A model generated the notes under the pieces. That model ran no database searches and was not told the origin of the DNA. It saw nothing but the letters and a program-made list of their open reading frames with translations. From positions 1 to 64,000 of the forward strand of contig CACYRP010000028.1 in NCBI GenBank assembly GCA_902776765.1: a stretch of DNA of 64,000 bases. The letters run 5' to 3'. How positions within the stretch are numbered: position 1 is the first letter of the stretch; every line of letters starts with the position of its first letter. Both the position numbers and the translations under genes were made by a program. This DNA is from Fibrobacter succinogenes. Lineage in GTDB: Bacteria; Fibrobacterota; Fibrobacteria; Fibrobacterales; Fibrobacteraceae. Shown one piece after another: positions 31,750 through 39,850 of this stretch.

Positions 31750-32463
31750 ATGAAATTTTCAGAAGGTGTAAAAGACGGTCTTCCGATTGGACTTGGCTAT
31801 TTTGCGGTCTCGTTCTCGTTCGGTATTGCTGGCTCGAATTTCTTGTCTTGGCCGCTTGTAACGCTTATTTCCATGACGAACTTGACCTCGGCAGGGCAGT
31901 TTGCTGGCCTCCAGATTATGACGGATGCTGCTGGAACCTTTATCGAAATGGCGCTTGCGACGTTCTTTATCAACCTCCGCTATTCGCTGATGGCAATTTC
32001 CTTGTCGCAGAAGGTTTCTCCTGATTTTGGAACGGGAAAGCGTTTGCTTTTGGCAACGGGCATTACCGACGAAATCTTTGCTGTCGCCATGTCGCAAAAA
32101 AGCGTGACACCGATCTATTTCTTGGGACTCATGACGCTCCCTTACATTGGCTGGTCTTCGGGAACGGCCGTGGGTGCGATTTGCGGCGAAATCCTCCCGG
32201 CGATGGTGACAAACGCTCTTGGCGTTGCTCTTTATGGCATGTTTGTCGCAATCGTTGTTCCGCAGATGAAGGTGCACAAGCCGACAATTTTTGCGGTGGC
32301 GATTGCTGTTGCGCTTAGTTGCGCGTTTAAATTTATCCCTGCCCTCAGTTGCGTTTCAGTAGGCTTTGCAATTATCATTTGCGCTTTGGTGGCATCTCTT
32401 GTGGCGGCAGCGCTGTTCCCCATGAAAAATTTGAATGCAGATGACGAAGGAGCTGGCAAATGA
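31750..32463 (+). CDS. azlC: AzlC family branched-chain amino acid exporter, large subunit
   Basis: 237 residues, membrane protein that with AzlD exports branched-chain amino acids (family role known from AzlCD/YgaZH). Start at ATG 31750. Typical AzlC text: GVKDGLPIGLGYFAVSFSFG, MTNLTSAGQFAGLQIM, FFINLRYSLMAISLSQKVSP and TGITDEIFAVAMS, with about six to seven membrane helices; the C-terminal part (PTIFAVAIAVALSCAF) completes the bundle. The TGA overlaps the ATG of azlD (ATGA, 32460-32463), as usual for this pair. Confidence 0.93.
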   Translation: MKFSEGVKDGLPIGLGYFAVSFSFGIAGSNFLSWPLVTLISMTNLTSAGQFAGLQIMTDAAGTFIEMALATFFINLRYSLMAISLSQKVSPDFGTGKRLLLATGITDEIFAVAMSQKSVTPIYFLGLMTLPYIGWSSGTAVGAICGEILPAMVTNALGVALYGMFVAIVVPQMKVHKPTIFAVAIAVALSCAFKFIPALSCVSVGFAIIICALVASLVAAALFPMKNLNADDEGAGK

Positions 32464-32786
32464 ATATCGACATGCAGACTTACTTGATTTATTTGCTCGT
32501 CATGGCTGGCGTGACACTTTTTTTGCGTGCCGTGCCGTTCATTTTGCTCCGTAAAAAGCTTAAGAGCGTATTCTGGAGTTCTTTCCTCGCTTATGTGCCG
32601 TATACGGTGCTGAGTGCTATGACGGTGCCTGCGATTTTCTTTGCAACAGATAGCAGAATCACGGGCGCCAGTGCGCTCCTTGCTGCGGTGGTCGCTTCGC
32701 TCCTTGGCGGTGGCCTTGTGACTGTCGCTGCGGTATCTTGCATTACCGTGCTCGGCGTTGACGGACTCATGCTTATAAGTGGTTAG
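32460..32786 (+). CDS. azlD: AzlD family branched-chain amino acid exporter, small subunit
   Basis: 108 residues with three to four membrane helices. TYLIYLLVMAGVTLFLRAVP and VFWSSFLAYVPYTVLSAMTV match the AzlD pattern (LRxxPF near the start, conserved helix LPYALLAAL-like region here YVPYTVLSAM). It overlaps azlC by four bases and is expected to form the transport complex with it. No terminator is obvious; heptad repeats begin immediately after the stop. Confidence 0.9.
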   Translation: MNIDMQTYLIYLLVMAGVTLFLRAVPFILLRKKLKSVFWSSFLAYVPYTVLSAMTVPAIFFATDSRITGASALLAAVVASLLGGGLVTVAAVSCITVLGVDGLMLISG

Positions 32787-32937
32787 TAAACAGTGATTAG
32801 TAAACAGGAATGTAAAAGGAACGTTCTTATTACAATCCTAACCATCAACCACTGACCACTAATCACTAACCACTAATCACTAACCACTAACCACTGACCA
32901 ATGACTAGTAGCTAGTAACTAGTAACTAGTAACTCTT
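32782..32937. repeat. Heptad-period repeats downstream of azlD
   Basis: Two 14-bp units GGTTAGTAAACAGT / GATTAGTAAACAGG at 32782-32810, then from about 32840 a run of 7-mers: ACCACTG, ACCACTA, ATCACTA, ACCACTA, ATCACTA, ACCACTA, ACCACTG, ACCAATG, ACTAGTA, GCTAGTA, ACTAGTA, ACTAGTA. The sequence drifts while the 7-bp period holds. Confidence 0.82.
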
Positions 32938-33030
32938 AACCAGTTTTTTTCTCCGAAATGCAAGTCTGTGCGATGACTAAATTGTATATTCTTGCGTGTA
33001 GAATTTGTTTTTCGTTATTTTGGAGCTGAA

Positions 33031-34134
33031 ATGGATATTGGAACCCTTCATTTTCAAAATCCCGAAGCCTTTTGGCTGTTGTTATTTGTCCCGCTGTTGA
33101 TTGCACTTTATGTTTATCGTCAACAGCGTCGCAAGAGTACGATTAAGTTTCCTGCGCTAGCCCTTGCGAAAAAGGCTGTGCCGAGCCGTCGCGTAAAGTT
33201 TAGGCATATAGTCCCGGCGCTGCGCCTTGCGGCTCTTGTGTGCTTTGTCGTGGCGCTTGCCCGCCCGCAAAATGCAATGGAAGTCGAATACACTTCGACC
33301 GATGGCGTCGATATTATGCTTGCGCTCGACGTTTCCGGTTCAATGGGAACGCTCGACATGCTTACCCGCACGGAACAGGCTAAGCTTGGCGTGATGAACG
33401 CAGAACGCATCTTGAAGAAAGGTGAATACTGGAAATACAGCCGCCTTGGATACGCTCAGGACGTGATTGCCGAATTCATCGGTAAGCGCCATAGCGACCG
33501 CATTGGGCTTTCCGCTTTTGGTTCCCGCTCGTTTACGCAGTGCCCGCTCACGATGGATTACGGTTCCTTGCTCGAAATCCTGAAGGCTAGCGATGACCTG
33601 GCCCGCGATACGCTTGTAAACAACAGGACGGCAATTGGCGATGGCCTTATGAATGCTCTTGCCCGACTCAAGATGTCGGATGCCAAGTCCCGCGTGGTGA
33701 TTCTTTTGACCGATGGCCGTGACAATGCTAGTGTTGTTCCGCCGGTACGTGCCGCCGAAGTGGCAAAGTCGTTGGGAGTGAAAGTCTATACGGTTGGTGT
33801 CGGTAAAAAGGATGGTAAGATTTTGGCTTTCCAGCAGAACCCGTGGACAGGTGAAATCTCCTGGGGCGAACGCGATATCCAGCCCGAAGAAGGCATTGAC
33901 GAAGGCGTATTGAAAGAGATTGCCGCAAAGACGGGTGGCCGTTTCTACCGTGCCGAAAACAAGGCCGAACTCGAAAAGATTTACTCTGAAATCGACGAAC
34001 TTGAAAAGACGGAAATCGAAACAATCGCCTACGCCCGCTATGCGGAAAAATTTTACCCGTGGCTTTTGGTCGGCGCTCTCCTCATTTTATTGGAACTCAT
34101 TCTTGCAAACACCAGATTCGTACGAATACCGTAG
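33031..34134 (+). CDS. VWA-domain membrane protein, BatA-like
   Basis: 367 residues from ATG 33031 (GGAG seven nt before). N-terminal PEAFWLLLFVPLLIALYVY is the usual BatA start with a membrane helix; a second helix follows (RLAALVCFVVALARPQ). The VWA domain begins with LALDVSGSM (MIDAS DxSxS at about 100-104) and continues with GLSAFGSRSFTQCPLTMDYG, NRTAIGDGLMNALARL (the MIDAS Thr) and VVILLTDGRDN. A final helix (FYPWLLVGALLILLELILA) anchors it, leaving the VWA domain in the periplasm. Bat proteins in related phyla are linked to stress tolerance and often to MoxR ATPases; none is in this window. Confidence 0.9.
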   Translation: MDIGTLHFQNPEAFWLLLFVPLLIALYVYRQQRRKSTIKFPALALAKKAVPSRRVKFRHIVPALRLAALVCFVVALARPQNAMEVEYTSTDGVDIMLALDVSGSMGTLDMLTRTEQAKLGVMNAERILKKGEYWKYSRLGYAQDVIAEFIGKRHSDRIGLSAFGSRSFTQCPLTMDYGSLLEILKASDDLARDTLVNNRTAIGDGLMNALARLKMSDAKSRVVILLTDGRDNASVVPPVRAAEVAKSLGVKVYTVGVGKKDGKILAFQQNPWTGEISWGERDIQPEEGIDEGVLKEIAAKTGGRFYRAENKAELEKIYSEIDELEKTEIETIAYARYAEKFYPWLLVGALLILLELILANTRFVRIP

Positions 34135-34390
34135 TTTGACAATCGTCGAATCCGTCATCCTGAACGAATGGATCCAGTTATTTCTTGTTTGCTAAAATCA
34201 AGACTTAACTGGATTCGGTTACCCCCCAAAAGGATACAAGAACCATTAGAACAGTATGGAGGGAATAAGCCCAAAGCCTTGCAACGCAAGGCGACCTCAA
34301 AGCGAAGCGACCCCATACCTAACATCTTTTTGAATGACTCGTTTCGAGGATGACTGTGGCTGCGCCACTCGCCTTGTATGGTTATCACCT
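34135..34390. other. Intergenic region without supported gene
   Basis: Contains a shortened copy of the GTCATCCTGAACGAATGG...ATCCAGTT repeat (34153-34179), a partly inverse match to it (AACTGGATTCGG at about 34206-34217), and GCCTTGCAACGCAAGGC (about 34277-34293), a perfect hairpin. Short open frames exist but have no ribosome binding site or protein-like pattern. Confidence 0.5.
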
Positions 34391-34446
34391 AAGTCTTTCG
34401 TCTATCGTCTTTCGTCTATCGTCTATCGTCTATCGTCTATCGCCTA
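34391..34446. repeat. Heptad tandem repeat, unit GTCTATC/GTCTTTC
   Basis: Seven consecutive 7-bp units from GTCTTTC at 34393 (order TTT, TAT, TTT, TAT, TAT, TAT, TAT in the middle) followed by GCCTAAA. Sequence unlike the ACTAGTA arrays but with the same period. Confidence 0.85.
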
Positions 34447-34449
34447 AAC

Positions 34450-35619
34450 TCACTCTTTCGGCTCAGGAGTTTCCGGCTTGTAGCAGTTCTTCTTTGCTTC
34501 GGCGAATATCTTGGAAATATTGCTTGTCGAGATGTTTGAAATCTCGGCATAGTGCAGGCTGAACGAAATCTTCCATGTCGTCATGTCCGTTTGCATACTA
34601 TCGCGGTCGCATTCACGGACGAGCTTTTGGCAGAAGGCTTCGATTTCGGACACTTCGTCGCGTTCCATCACAATAACGAACTGGCTTTCGCCGGTTCTTG
34701 CCAAGAATGCATTTTGGCCTCTGCATTGGCGTTTCAAGAACGAGGAAAGGTCCACGAGTACGCGGTCGGACATTTCGTAACCGAAATTGCGAACAATCGC
34801 CTTGAAGTAGTCTACATCTAAAACGAGGAGGAACAATCGCTTGCTTGGGTCTTGATGTTGCGTGATGAATTGGAGGTAGTCAATCAGGCGGATCTTGTTG
34901 TTCACGTTAGTGAGCGGGTCCGAAGTAATCCTGAATTTTAGAAGCGTGACGTAAACATGCAAAAGTGTTAGTGCAAAAATCGGATCGGTAAGCGGAATGT
35001 CTGGGACGAAGTACTGGATAATGCAGGTGCTGCTCGGAAGCAAGGCGATAAACGAAAGGTAGAATGCTTCTTTTTTATTCGTGGAATTCTTTTGCGTAAT
35101 AGCATGCTGGATGCCGAGGAACATCGTTGCAAGAACATAAAGGAAGTTCAGCCCAATGAGGAATGGCATAAGCCTTCTGAACTGGAGTGACGTCGTGTGG
35201 CAGTCGTTTGTAAATCCATAAATGCTGATGCCGATGCAAATGAATATGCCGATGATGCTTGGCGTCGAAAATAGCGGGAATAGGTGCTTGTATGAGTAGA
35301 CGCTCTTGCGGATTCTGAGAAAAATGAAAGAAAACCACAGTTGCGCAAGGAGGAGCGAAGCGCTAAGGCTTAGCGCGTACATGACTGCATAAATAACGCA
35401 AATTTTTTGATTACTTGAGTAAAGGTCGCTCTGTATATGGATCGAGTAAAGCATCTTGGTCACCGTGCTTAACACGATGTAGATGATGGTATCGATGATG
35501 GTAAAACCGAGAATGCGCTCTTCGAGGTGTCTAAGGATGCTGTCTTTGAACTGTAGCAGCGTAATAAGCAACACCGCTATACAGATGACATTTATTTCTA
35601 TTAAACCTATGTATGACAT
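34450..35619 (-). CDS. Membrane protein with degenerate GGDEF domain
   Basis: 389 residues. About seven hydrophobic segments fill residues 1-230. The C-terminal domain starts like a GGDEF domain (DPLTNVNNKIRLIDYL, about 234-249; LVLDVDYFKAIVRNFGYEMS, about 266-285), but the signature loop is TGESQF (309-314), so the GG(D/E)EF residues needed for catalysis are not kept. It may bind a nucleotide or act as a scaffold; I expect no cyclase activity. A second GGDEF protein (4864-6021) keeps AGDEF. This gene separates batA-like and batB-like genes and points the other way. Confidence 0.85.
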   Translation of the reverse strand: MSYIGLIEINVICIAVLLITLLQFKDSILRHLEERILGFTIIDTIIYIVLSTVTKMLYSIHIQSDLYSSNQKICVIYAVMYALSLSASLLLAQLWFSFIFLRIRKSVYSYKHLFPLFSTPSIIGIFICIGISIYGFTNDCHTTSLQFRRLMPFLIGLNFLYVLATMFLGIQHAITQKNSTNKKEAFYLSFIALLPSSTCIIQYFVPDIPLTDPIFALTLLHVYVTLLKFRITSDPLTNVNNKIRLIDYLQFITQHQDPSKRLFLLVLDVDYFKAIVRNFGYEMSDRVLVDLSSFLKRQCRGQNAFLARTGESQFVIVMERDEVSEIEAFCQKLVRECDRDSMQTDMTTWKISFSLHYAEISNISTSNISKIFAEAKKNCYKPETPEPKE

Positions 35620-35689
35620 TCTCGCTACCTAAACCTTAAATGGAAATATAAATAATTGCAAGCTTTTTGTATGAAAACAATTGCAAACA

Positions 35690-35880
35690 GTAGAAAGTAG
35701 GCTGTGGCTAGTAAAAACAGTGGCTAGTAAATAGTGGTTAGTAATCAGGAAAATAAAATGAAGGATGAAAGATTAATTTCCCATTATTCATTTTTAACTT
35801 TTAATTTTTCATTCCTAACCACCAACCACTTTCTAAAACACAAGCTGGTAACTATTGACTAGTATCTAGTAACTTCGAAT
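35690..35880. repeat. Heptad-period repeats upstream of the BatB-like gene
   Basis: CAGTGGC TAGTAAA TAGTGGT TAGTAAT at about 35719-35746, AACCACC AACCACT at about 35817-35830 and CTATTGA CTAGTAT CTAGTAA near 35851-35871: three separated short blocks with 7-bp period. TATATTCTTC at 35885 is a likely -10 region for the next gene. Confidence 0.7.
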
Positions 35881-35932
35881 TTTGTATATTCTTCTTGCTT
35901 ATTTGAATTAAAGCAGTTTATCGGAGTAGATA

Positions 35933-36961
35933 ATGAGATTTGCTGAACCGAACTTTTTGTGGGGCCTTTTTACACTGCCTCTTTTTGCGCTTTTGTTTGT
36001 GTATGCGTACCATCGTCGTAAAAAATTGGCGGCTCGTTTTGTATCGCTTTCGATGCTTTCGAAACTTTCGACAAGTGTTTCGCCGTGGCGCCGTCTGACT
36101 AAAGTTCTGTTGTTGCTCCTTGCCATAGCATTCTTGTTTGTGGCGCTTGCCCGCCCGCAGTGGGGCCGCAAGATGGAACATGTGGAACGCCGTGGACAAG
36201 ATCTCGTGCTTGTGCAGGATATTTCACTTTCGATGCTTGCTGAAGACGTAAAGCCGAATCGTTTGGTCCGTAGCCGTCATGAAATTTCGTCTTTCCTCGA
36301 ATCGCTCACGGGTGACCGTGTGGGCTTGGTGGCGTTCAGCGGCGAAGCCCAGGTCATGGTGCCTTTGACGCTCGATTATGGCACGGTGCAGATGGTGCTT
36401 CGCGAATTGAATCCGGGCTGGCTCATGCCGGGCACGAACTTGGAAAAGGCAATCCGTAAAGGAATGACTTTGTTCAAAAACTCCGGTGGCGCAAGCCAGC
36501 ATTCTATCATGATTCTCATGAGCGATGGCGAAGAGCTTGAAGCAGCCGCTGTCAATGCCGCTAAGGAAGCAGCCGAGATGGGCATCAAGATTTACACAAT
36601 CGGTATCGGTTCTCGCGAAGGCGTGCCTATACCGCTCAAGGACAAGAATGGCGGGAGCGTCTATAAGAAGGACATGCAAGGAAATATCGTAACGACTCGC
36701 CTTGAAGAAGGGACGCTCCAAGAAATTGCGAATGTGACCGGCGCGCTATACTTCTATGCTAGTCCAGGCGAGTTCCAGTTGCAAAAGGTCTTGACCGAAA
36801 TCGCGACTCTTGAAAAGAAAGACCAGAGCAGCGACCGCATGGAAAATTATCAGGACCGCTACCAGATATTCCTCGGGCTTGCCGCGCTGTTATTCTTGAT
36901 TGAAGCCGTTGTTTCGGAACGCGGCCGTCGCCGTAAGCAGCTGAATGGTCGCTTTAGCTAG
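35933..36961 (+). CDS. VWA-domain membrane protein, BatB-like
   Basis: 342 residues from ATG 35933 with GGAG eight nt upstream. Layout: N-terminal helix (FLWGLFTLPLFALLFVYAYH), a second helix (LLLLLAIAFLFVALARPQWG; the ALARPQWG phrase is typical of BatA/BatB), VWA domain with VQDISLSM (MIDAS about 96-100), GLVAFSGEAQVMVPLTLDYG, MPGTNLEKAIRKG, IMILMSDGEE, and a last helix (YQIFLGLAALLFLIEAVVSE). The periplasmic VWA domain presumably works with the BatA-like protein 1.8 kb upstream. A terminator lies 45 nt after the stop. Confidence 0.9.
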   Translation: MRFAEPNFLWGLFTLPLFALLFVYAYHRRKKLAARFVSLSMLSKLSTSVSPWRRLTKVLLLLLAIAFLFVALARPQWGRKMEHVERRGQDLVLVQDISLSMLAEDVKPNRLVRSRHEISSFLESLTGDRVGLVAFSGEAQVMVPLTLDYGTVQMVLRELNPGWLMPGTNLEKAIRKGMTLFKNSGGASQHSIMILMSDGEELEAAAVNAAKEAAEMGIKIYTIGIGSREGVPIPLKDKNGGSVYKKDMQGNIVTTRLEEGTLQEIANVTGALYFYASPGEFQLQKVLTEIATLEKKDQSSDRMENYQDRYQIFLGLAALLFLIEAVVSERGRRRKQLNGRFS

Positions 36962-37005
36962 TCATTGGTCAATGGTTACTAGTTAGTTGCTATTGCAATA
37001 GAAAA

Positions 37006-37034
37006 GGCCCGGCGCACTCGCGTCGGGTCTTTTT
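37006..37034 (+). terminator. Rho-independent terminator after the BatB-like gene
   Basis: GGCCCGGCG-cactcg-CGTCGGGTC followed by TTTTT. The stem has one G-T pair. It lies just before the candidate structured RNA. Confidence 0.85.
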
Positions 37035-37052
37035 CATAGGAGGGATTGAAGA

Positions 37053-37144
37053 AGCCTTCCTGGTGGGGCTGTGTCTCGACTGGAGATCGGTGCGGAAGCC
37101 GGAGGTAGGCTTACTACGCGTGTTGTGGGGCCACTAGGAAGGCT
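37053..37144 (+). ncRNA. Candidate structured RNA with a 14-bp closing stem
   Basis: AGCCTTCCTGGTGG (37053-37066) pairs with CCACTAGGAAGGCT (37131-37144): 14 continuous pairs including one G-T. Inside, three smaller hairpins can be drawn: TCTC-gactg-GAGA (37074-37086), a stem closing a GGAA tetraloop (about 37087-37103, GC-ggaa-GC core) and GTAG-gctta-CTAC (37105-37117). Size (about 92 nt), the GGAA loop and the ACGCGTGTTG segment recall bacterial small SRP RNA, but the AGCAG half of the SRP signature is not seen, so that identity is weak. A riboswitch-like leader for the gene at 37246 is the other option. No U run directly follows the stem. Confidence 0.45.
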
Positions 37145-37245
37145 CATTTATTAATATATGCTTATTTGCAGAATGGGGAGCGATAAACCTCAAAATGATT
37201 GCTCTATATTGGAATGTTCCTTTTTAGTTTACTATTTTCTAGTTA

Positions 37246-38766
37246 ATGAATACGAAATATTTAGTTTCTGCTGCGTTTTTGGCCTCTTTGGCTACTTTGA
37301 CTGCATGTTCCTTGATGCCTAATTTTGGCTCGAAATCCAAGGGAACGGTAGATGTATATGCCGCTGCCGCTCAGGATTCTGCCAATGTGACGGGTTCATT
37401 GCAAGGTGTGCCCGGACATTATAGCAAGATTGAATTTCCGGAATACAAGTATGTAGCTCCGTATCCGAAAGATTTTCGAGTGGAAATTGCAGACGGCATT
37501 ACGGGTTACATCGTGAGCGATAATACGCTTCCGCTTGTGGATTTTACGGTCTATTTTGAAGAAAACAATTTGCCGCAGGTCCTCAAGGACAAGGCCGCCT
37601 TCGAAATGGTTGGCTCCATGATCCGCCGTGGTGCGGGTGGTGGAATTACTCCGCATGCCCTTGAAGACTCCCTTGAATTTGTGAGCGCCTCGATTTCCAC
37701 AAGTGTCGGGACTTACCTCTCTGCGTTCGACATCAACTGCCTTTCTAAGGATTTCCCGTCGATGCTTGAGCTTGCGAGGAAGGTGCTTACGGCGCCTGCA
37801 TTCGACAAGACTCAGTTAGAGATTGTTAAGGCGAATTTTGTAACGGCTTATGAACGCCGCTACGAAACTCCGGCCAAGGTGCTTTCGGCTCTGAAGTCTA
37901 AGGTGAACTACGCACCGAATCCGCGCCTCTGGGATGCTAACGCGGCCGAATACAAGGCTGTGACCGCAGCCGATGTAAAGCGCTTGGCCAAGGGCGTTTT
38001 CTCTTCTAAGCGGATTGTCTTTGCGCTTGCTGGTGATGTGAACAGGGATTCTGCGGTGACTATGCTCAAGCAGTTCTTTGCGGATTGGAATGTCGCCTTG
38101 CCAAAGACGGAAAAGCCGAAGCCAGAAAAGTTGACGTTTGCACGCAAACCCGGTGTGTACGTGGTCGATAAGGACATCACACAGGCGAACATTACCATGA
38201 ACCAACCGTTTGTGATGCGCCCGCATCCAGATTATTACCCGACCGCTGTGGCTAGCTTTATTTTGGGTGGTGGCAGTTTCAGTTCGCGACTCATGAACCG
38301 CGTTCGTAGCGATGAAGGCCTTGCTTATAGCGTTTATAGCACGGTCGGCAACGACTACCGCGACACGGCGATGACGACGATTGCGCTCCAGACGAAAGTG
38401 GAAACGGTGGATTTTGCCTTGAAACTTATTTTTGAAGAAGTTGAAAAACTTGCAAAGGATGGTCCTACTCCCGAGGAACTGGAACAGGCGAAGAAGTCCT
38501 TGGTCGAAAGCTTGCCTAGCCTTTTTGATACCCCGTCTTCGACGGCTTCCATTTTTGCAAAGGGTGAACTTCTTGGCAAATCGGACGATCATTATTTAGA
38601 TTATGTGAAGGAAATCACGGCTGTGACGGCAGAGCAGGTCAAGGCGATGATAGCTAAGTATTTTGACAAGAGCAAGATGACGATTTCTATTGTCGGACCA
38701 GTTTCCATGTTCGAATCGCTGAAACCGTTTACGGTGATTCCCTTGGATAGTCTTGAATTCCGTTAA
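37246..38766 (+). CDS. M16-family (insulinase-like) lipoprotein lacking the zinc motif
   Basis: 506 residues, lipobox LATLTACS (Cys21). Two M16 halves can be followed: ITGYIVSDNTLPLVDFTVYF, then KAAFEMVGSMIRRGAGGGIT, where active enzymes have HxxEH and this protein has none; and the C-terminal half with GGGSFSSRLMNRVRSDEGLA, YSVYS (the R/Y pair that holds substrate in partner subunits). The final LEQAKKSLVESLPSLFDTPS is typical too. So it looks like a non-catalytic M16 subunit or pseudo-peptidase anchored to a membrane. No HxxEH-bearing partner is in the window. The next gene starts 20 nt later and may be co-transcribed. Confidence 0.88.
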   Translation: MNTKYLVSAAFLASLATLTACSLMPNFGSKSKGTVDVYAAAAQDSANVTGSLQGVPGHYSKIEFPEYKYVAPYPKDFRVEIADGITGYIVSDNTLPLVDFTVYFEENNLPQVLKDKAAFEMVGSMIRRGAGGGITPHALEDSLEFVSASISTSVGTYLSAFDINCLSKDFPSMLELARKVLTAPAFDKTQLEIVKANFVTAYERRYETPAKVLSALKSKVNYAPNPRLWDANAAEYKAVTAADVKRLAKGVFSSKRIVFALAGDVNRDSAVTMLKQFFADWNVALPKTEKPKPEKLTFARKPGVYVVDKDITQANITMNQPFVMRPHPDYYPTAVASFILGGGSFSSRLMNRVRSDEGLAYSVYSTVGNDYRDTAMTTIALQTKVETVDFALKLIFEEVEKLAKDGPTPEELEQAKKSLVESLPSLFDTPSSTASIFAKGELLGKSDDHYLDYVKEITAVTAEQVKAMIAKYFDKSKMTISIVGPVSMFESLKPFTVIPLDSLEFR

Positions 38767-38786
38767 ACCTTAAAAGAGAGGTGTCT

Positions 38787-39848
38787 ATGCAGAGTAGGGG
38801 TTTGCGTTTTTCGTTGTTGAGCGTGTGCTTGGGCGTTGTGCTTGCGCTAGGCTCTTCTCTGTCGTATGCGGCAAAAATCATCCCAGTTTCGGAAATTTCC
38901 GGCAAGACGCTTTTGAAGAAGATGCACAATAAGGAAGAGGATGTGCGTGCTTTTTGTTCGGGCATGTACAAGTGCCTTGATATCAGGTACGAGGCATGCT
39001 CTGAAAATGATATGAAGCCGTGGCCGAAAGTTAATTATGATGAAGAATTTTGTGGCCCCTATAAGGAAATTGTAAAGCGAGGTTTCTCGATAGACATCAA
39101 CAAGCCCATGGTCGCTGATGTCTTTTTACGCCTTGGCCGCCAGTACAGGGCGATTTATTCTAGCGAAGGGACTCTCCCGCTCGAAGTCAACGAAATTACG
39201 TTCTTGTTCGACAACATGCCGTTTACGGCTGACTTGATTAACGCTTATCTGGAATCTGAATACACGCTTGAATACAATAGCCATGACCGTCGCTATTTCT
39301 CGGGCGGTAACGGCCATGGACTTTCGGGTGATTTTTACTGGGCTTTGCAAGATAGCGCTGGTACAAAGCCTATGTTGCGAAACATGTTCTTTGGCTATGG
39401 TTACGCACAAATTCTAAAATGGTCTCTCAAGGGGACTGCGGTTGCGTTCTTGGATATGGACTTGGTTGCTCCGCGAACGCTCAAGTACAAGCTCACCGCT
39501 TTTGTGTTCCCTGCGAATTCCGTGTTGAATTCGATTATGCAGTTGCGTGTTTTCAAGAGCGTCGTGAACTCTAAAATTGACGATGTCGTAAACGATATTA
39601 AGAAAGCTTCGTCGATGTATTACGGCGGGAATCGTCGCCCGCTTACGACAAATGCTAAGCTGCGGACTCCTGAAAACCAGCGCCATGTAGCTGAGTATGA
39701 TAAAGTCGTTGCAGGGGCTCCCTGGAAACTCGGGGATGCCGTTCGTCTGGAACGTTCCCTGATGGAACTTAGCAAGCCTAAGCCCATGCCTGCAAAACCT
39801 GCGGAACCGACTGAGCCTACAGATAAAATTATTATTAAAAAGGATTAA
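38787..39848 (+). CDS. Secreted protein of unknown function
   Basis: 353 residues from ATG 38787 (GAGAGG five nt upstream; a GTG at 38781 lies inside that site). Signal peptide FSLLSVCLGVVLALGSSLSYAA. The mature part has four cysteines in the first 60 residues (RAFCSGMYKCLDIRYEACSE, EEFCGPY) and then a mixed region (FLFDNMPFTADLINAYLESE, GHGLSGDFYWALQDSAG) that may be a lipocalin- or SRPBCC-like beta fold, but I do not recognise a family. The end is a Pro/Lys/Glu linker-like tail (KPKPMPAKPAEPTEPTDKI). Between the M16-like lipoprotein and trmH, with only 2 nt to the latter. Confidence 0.75.
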   Translation: MQSRGLRFSLLSVCLGVVLALGSSLSYAAKIIPVSEISGKTLLKKMHNKEEDVRAFCSGMYKCLDIRYEACSENDMKPWPKVNYDEEFCGPYKEIVKRGFSIDINKPMVADVFLRLGRQYRAIYSSEGTLPLEVNEITFLFDNMPFTADLINAYLESEYTLEYNSHDRRYFSGGNGHGLSGDFYWALQDSAGTKPMLRNMFFGYGYAQILKWSLKGTAVAFLDMDLVAPRTLKYKLTAFVFPANSVLNSIMQLRVFKSVVNSKIDDVVNDIKKASSMYYGGNRRPLTTNAKLRTPENQRHVAEYDKVVAGAPWKLGDAVRLERSLMELSKPKPMPAKPAEPTEPTDKIIIKKD

Positions 39849-39850
39849 AA

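Noticed and set aside
34168-34353. Small ORF of about 61 codons between the batA-like gene and the GGDEF-like gene
   Set aside because: No ribosome binding site; it overlaps repeat DNA and a hairpin, and composition is not protein-like.
37053-37144. tRNA or tmRNA
   Set aside because: Three inner hairpins suggest a cloverleaf, but there is no T-loop GTTCGAA, no CCA-type acceptor end, and it is too short for tmRNA.
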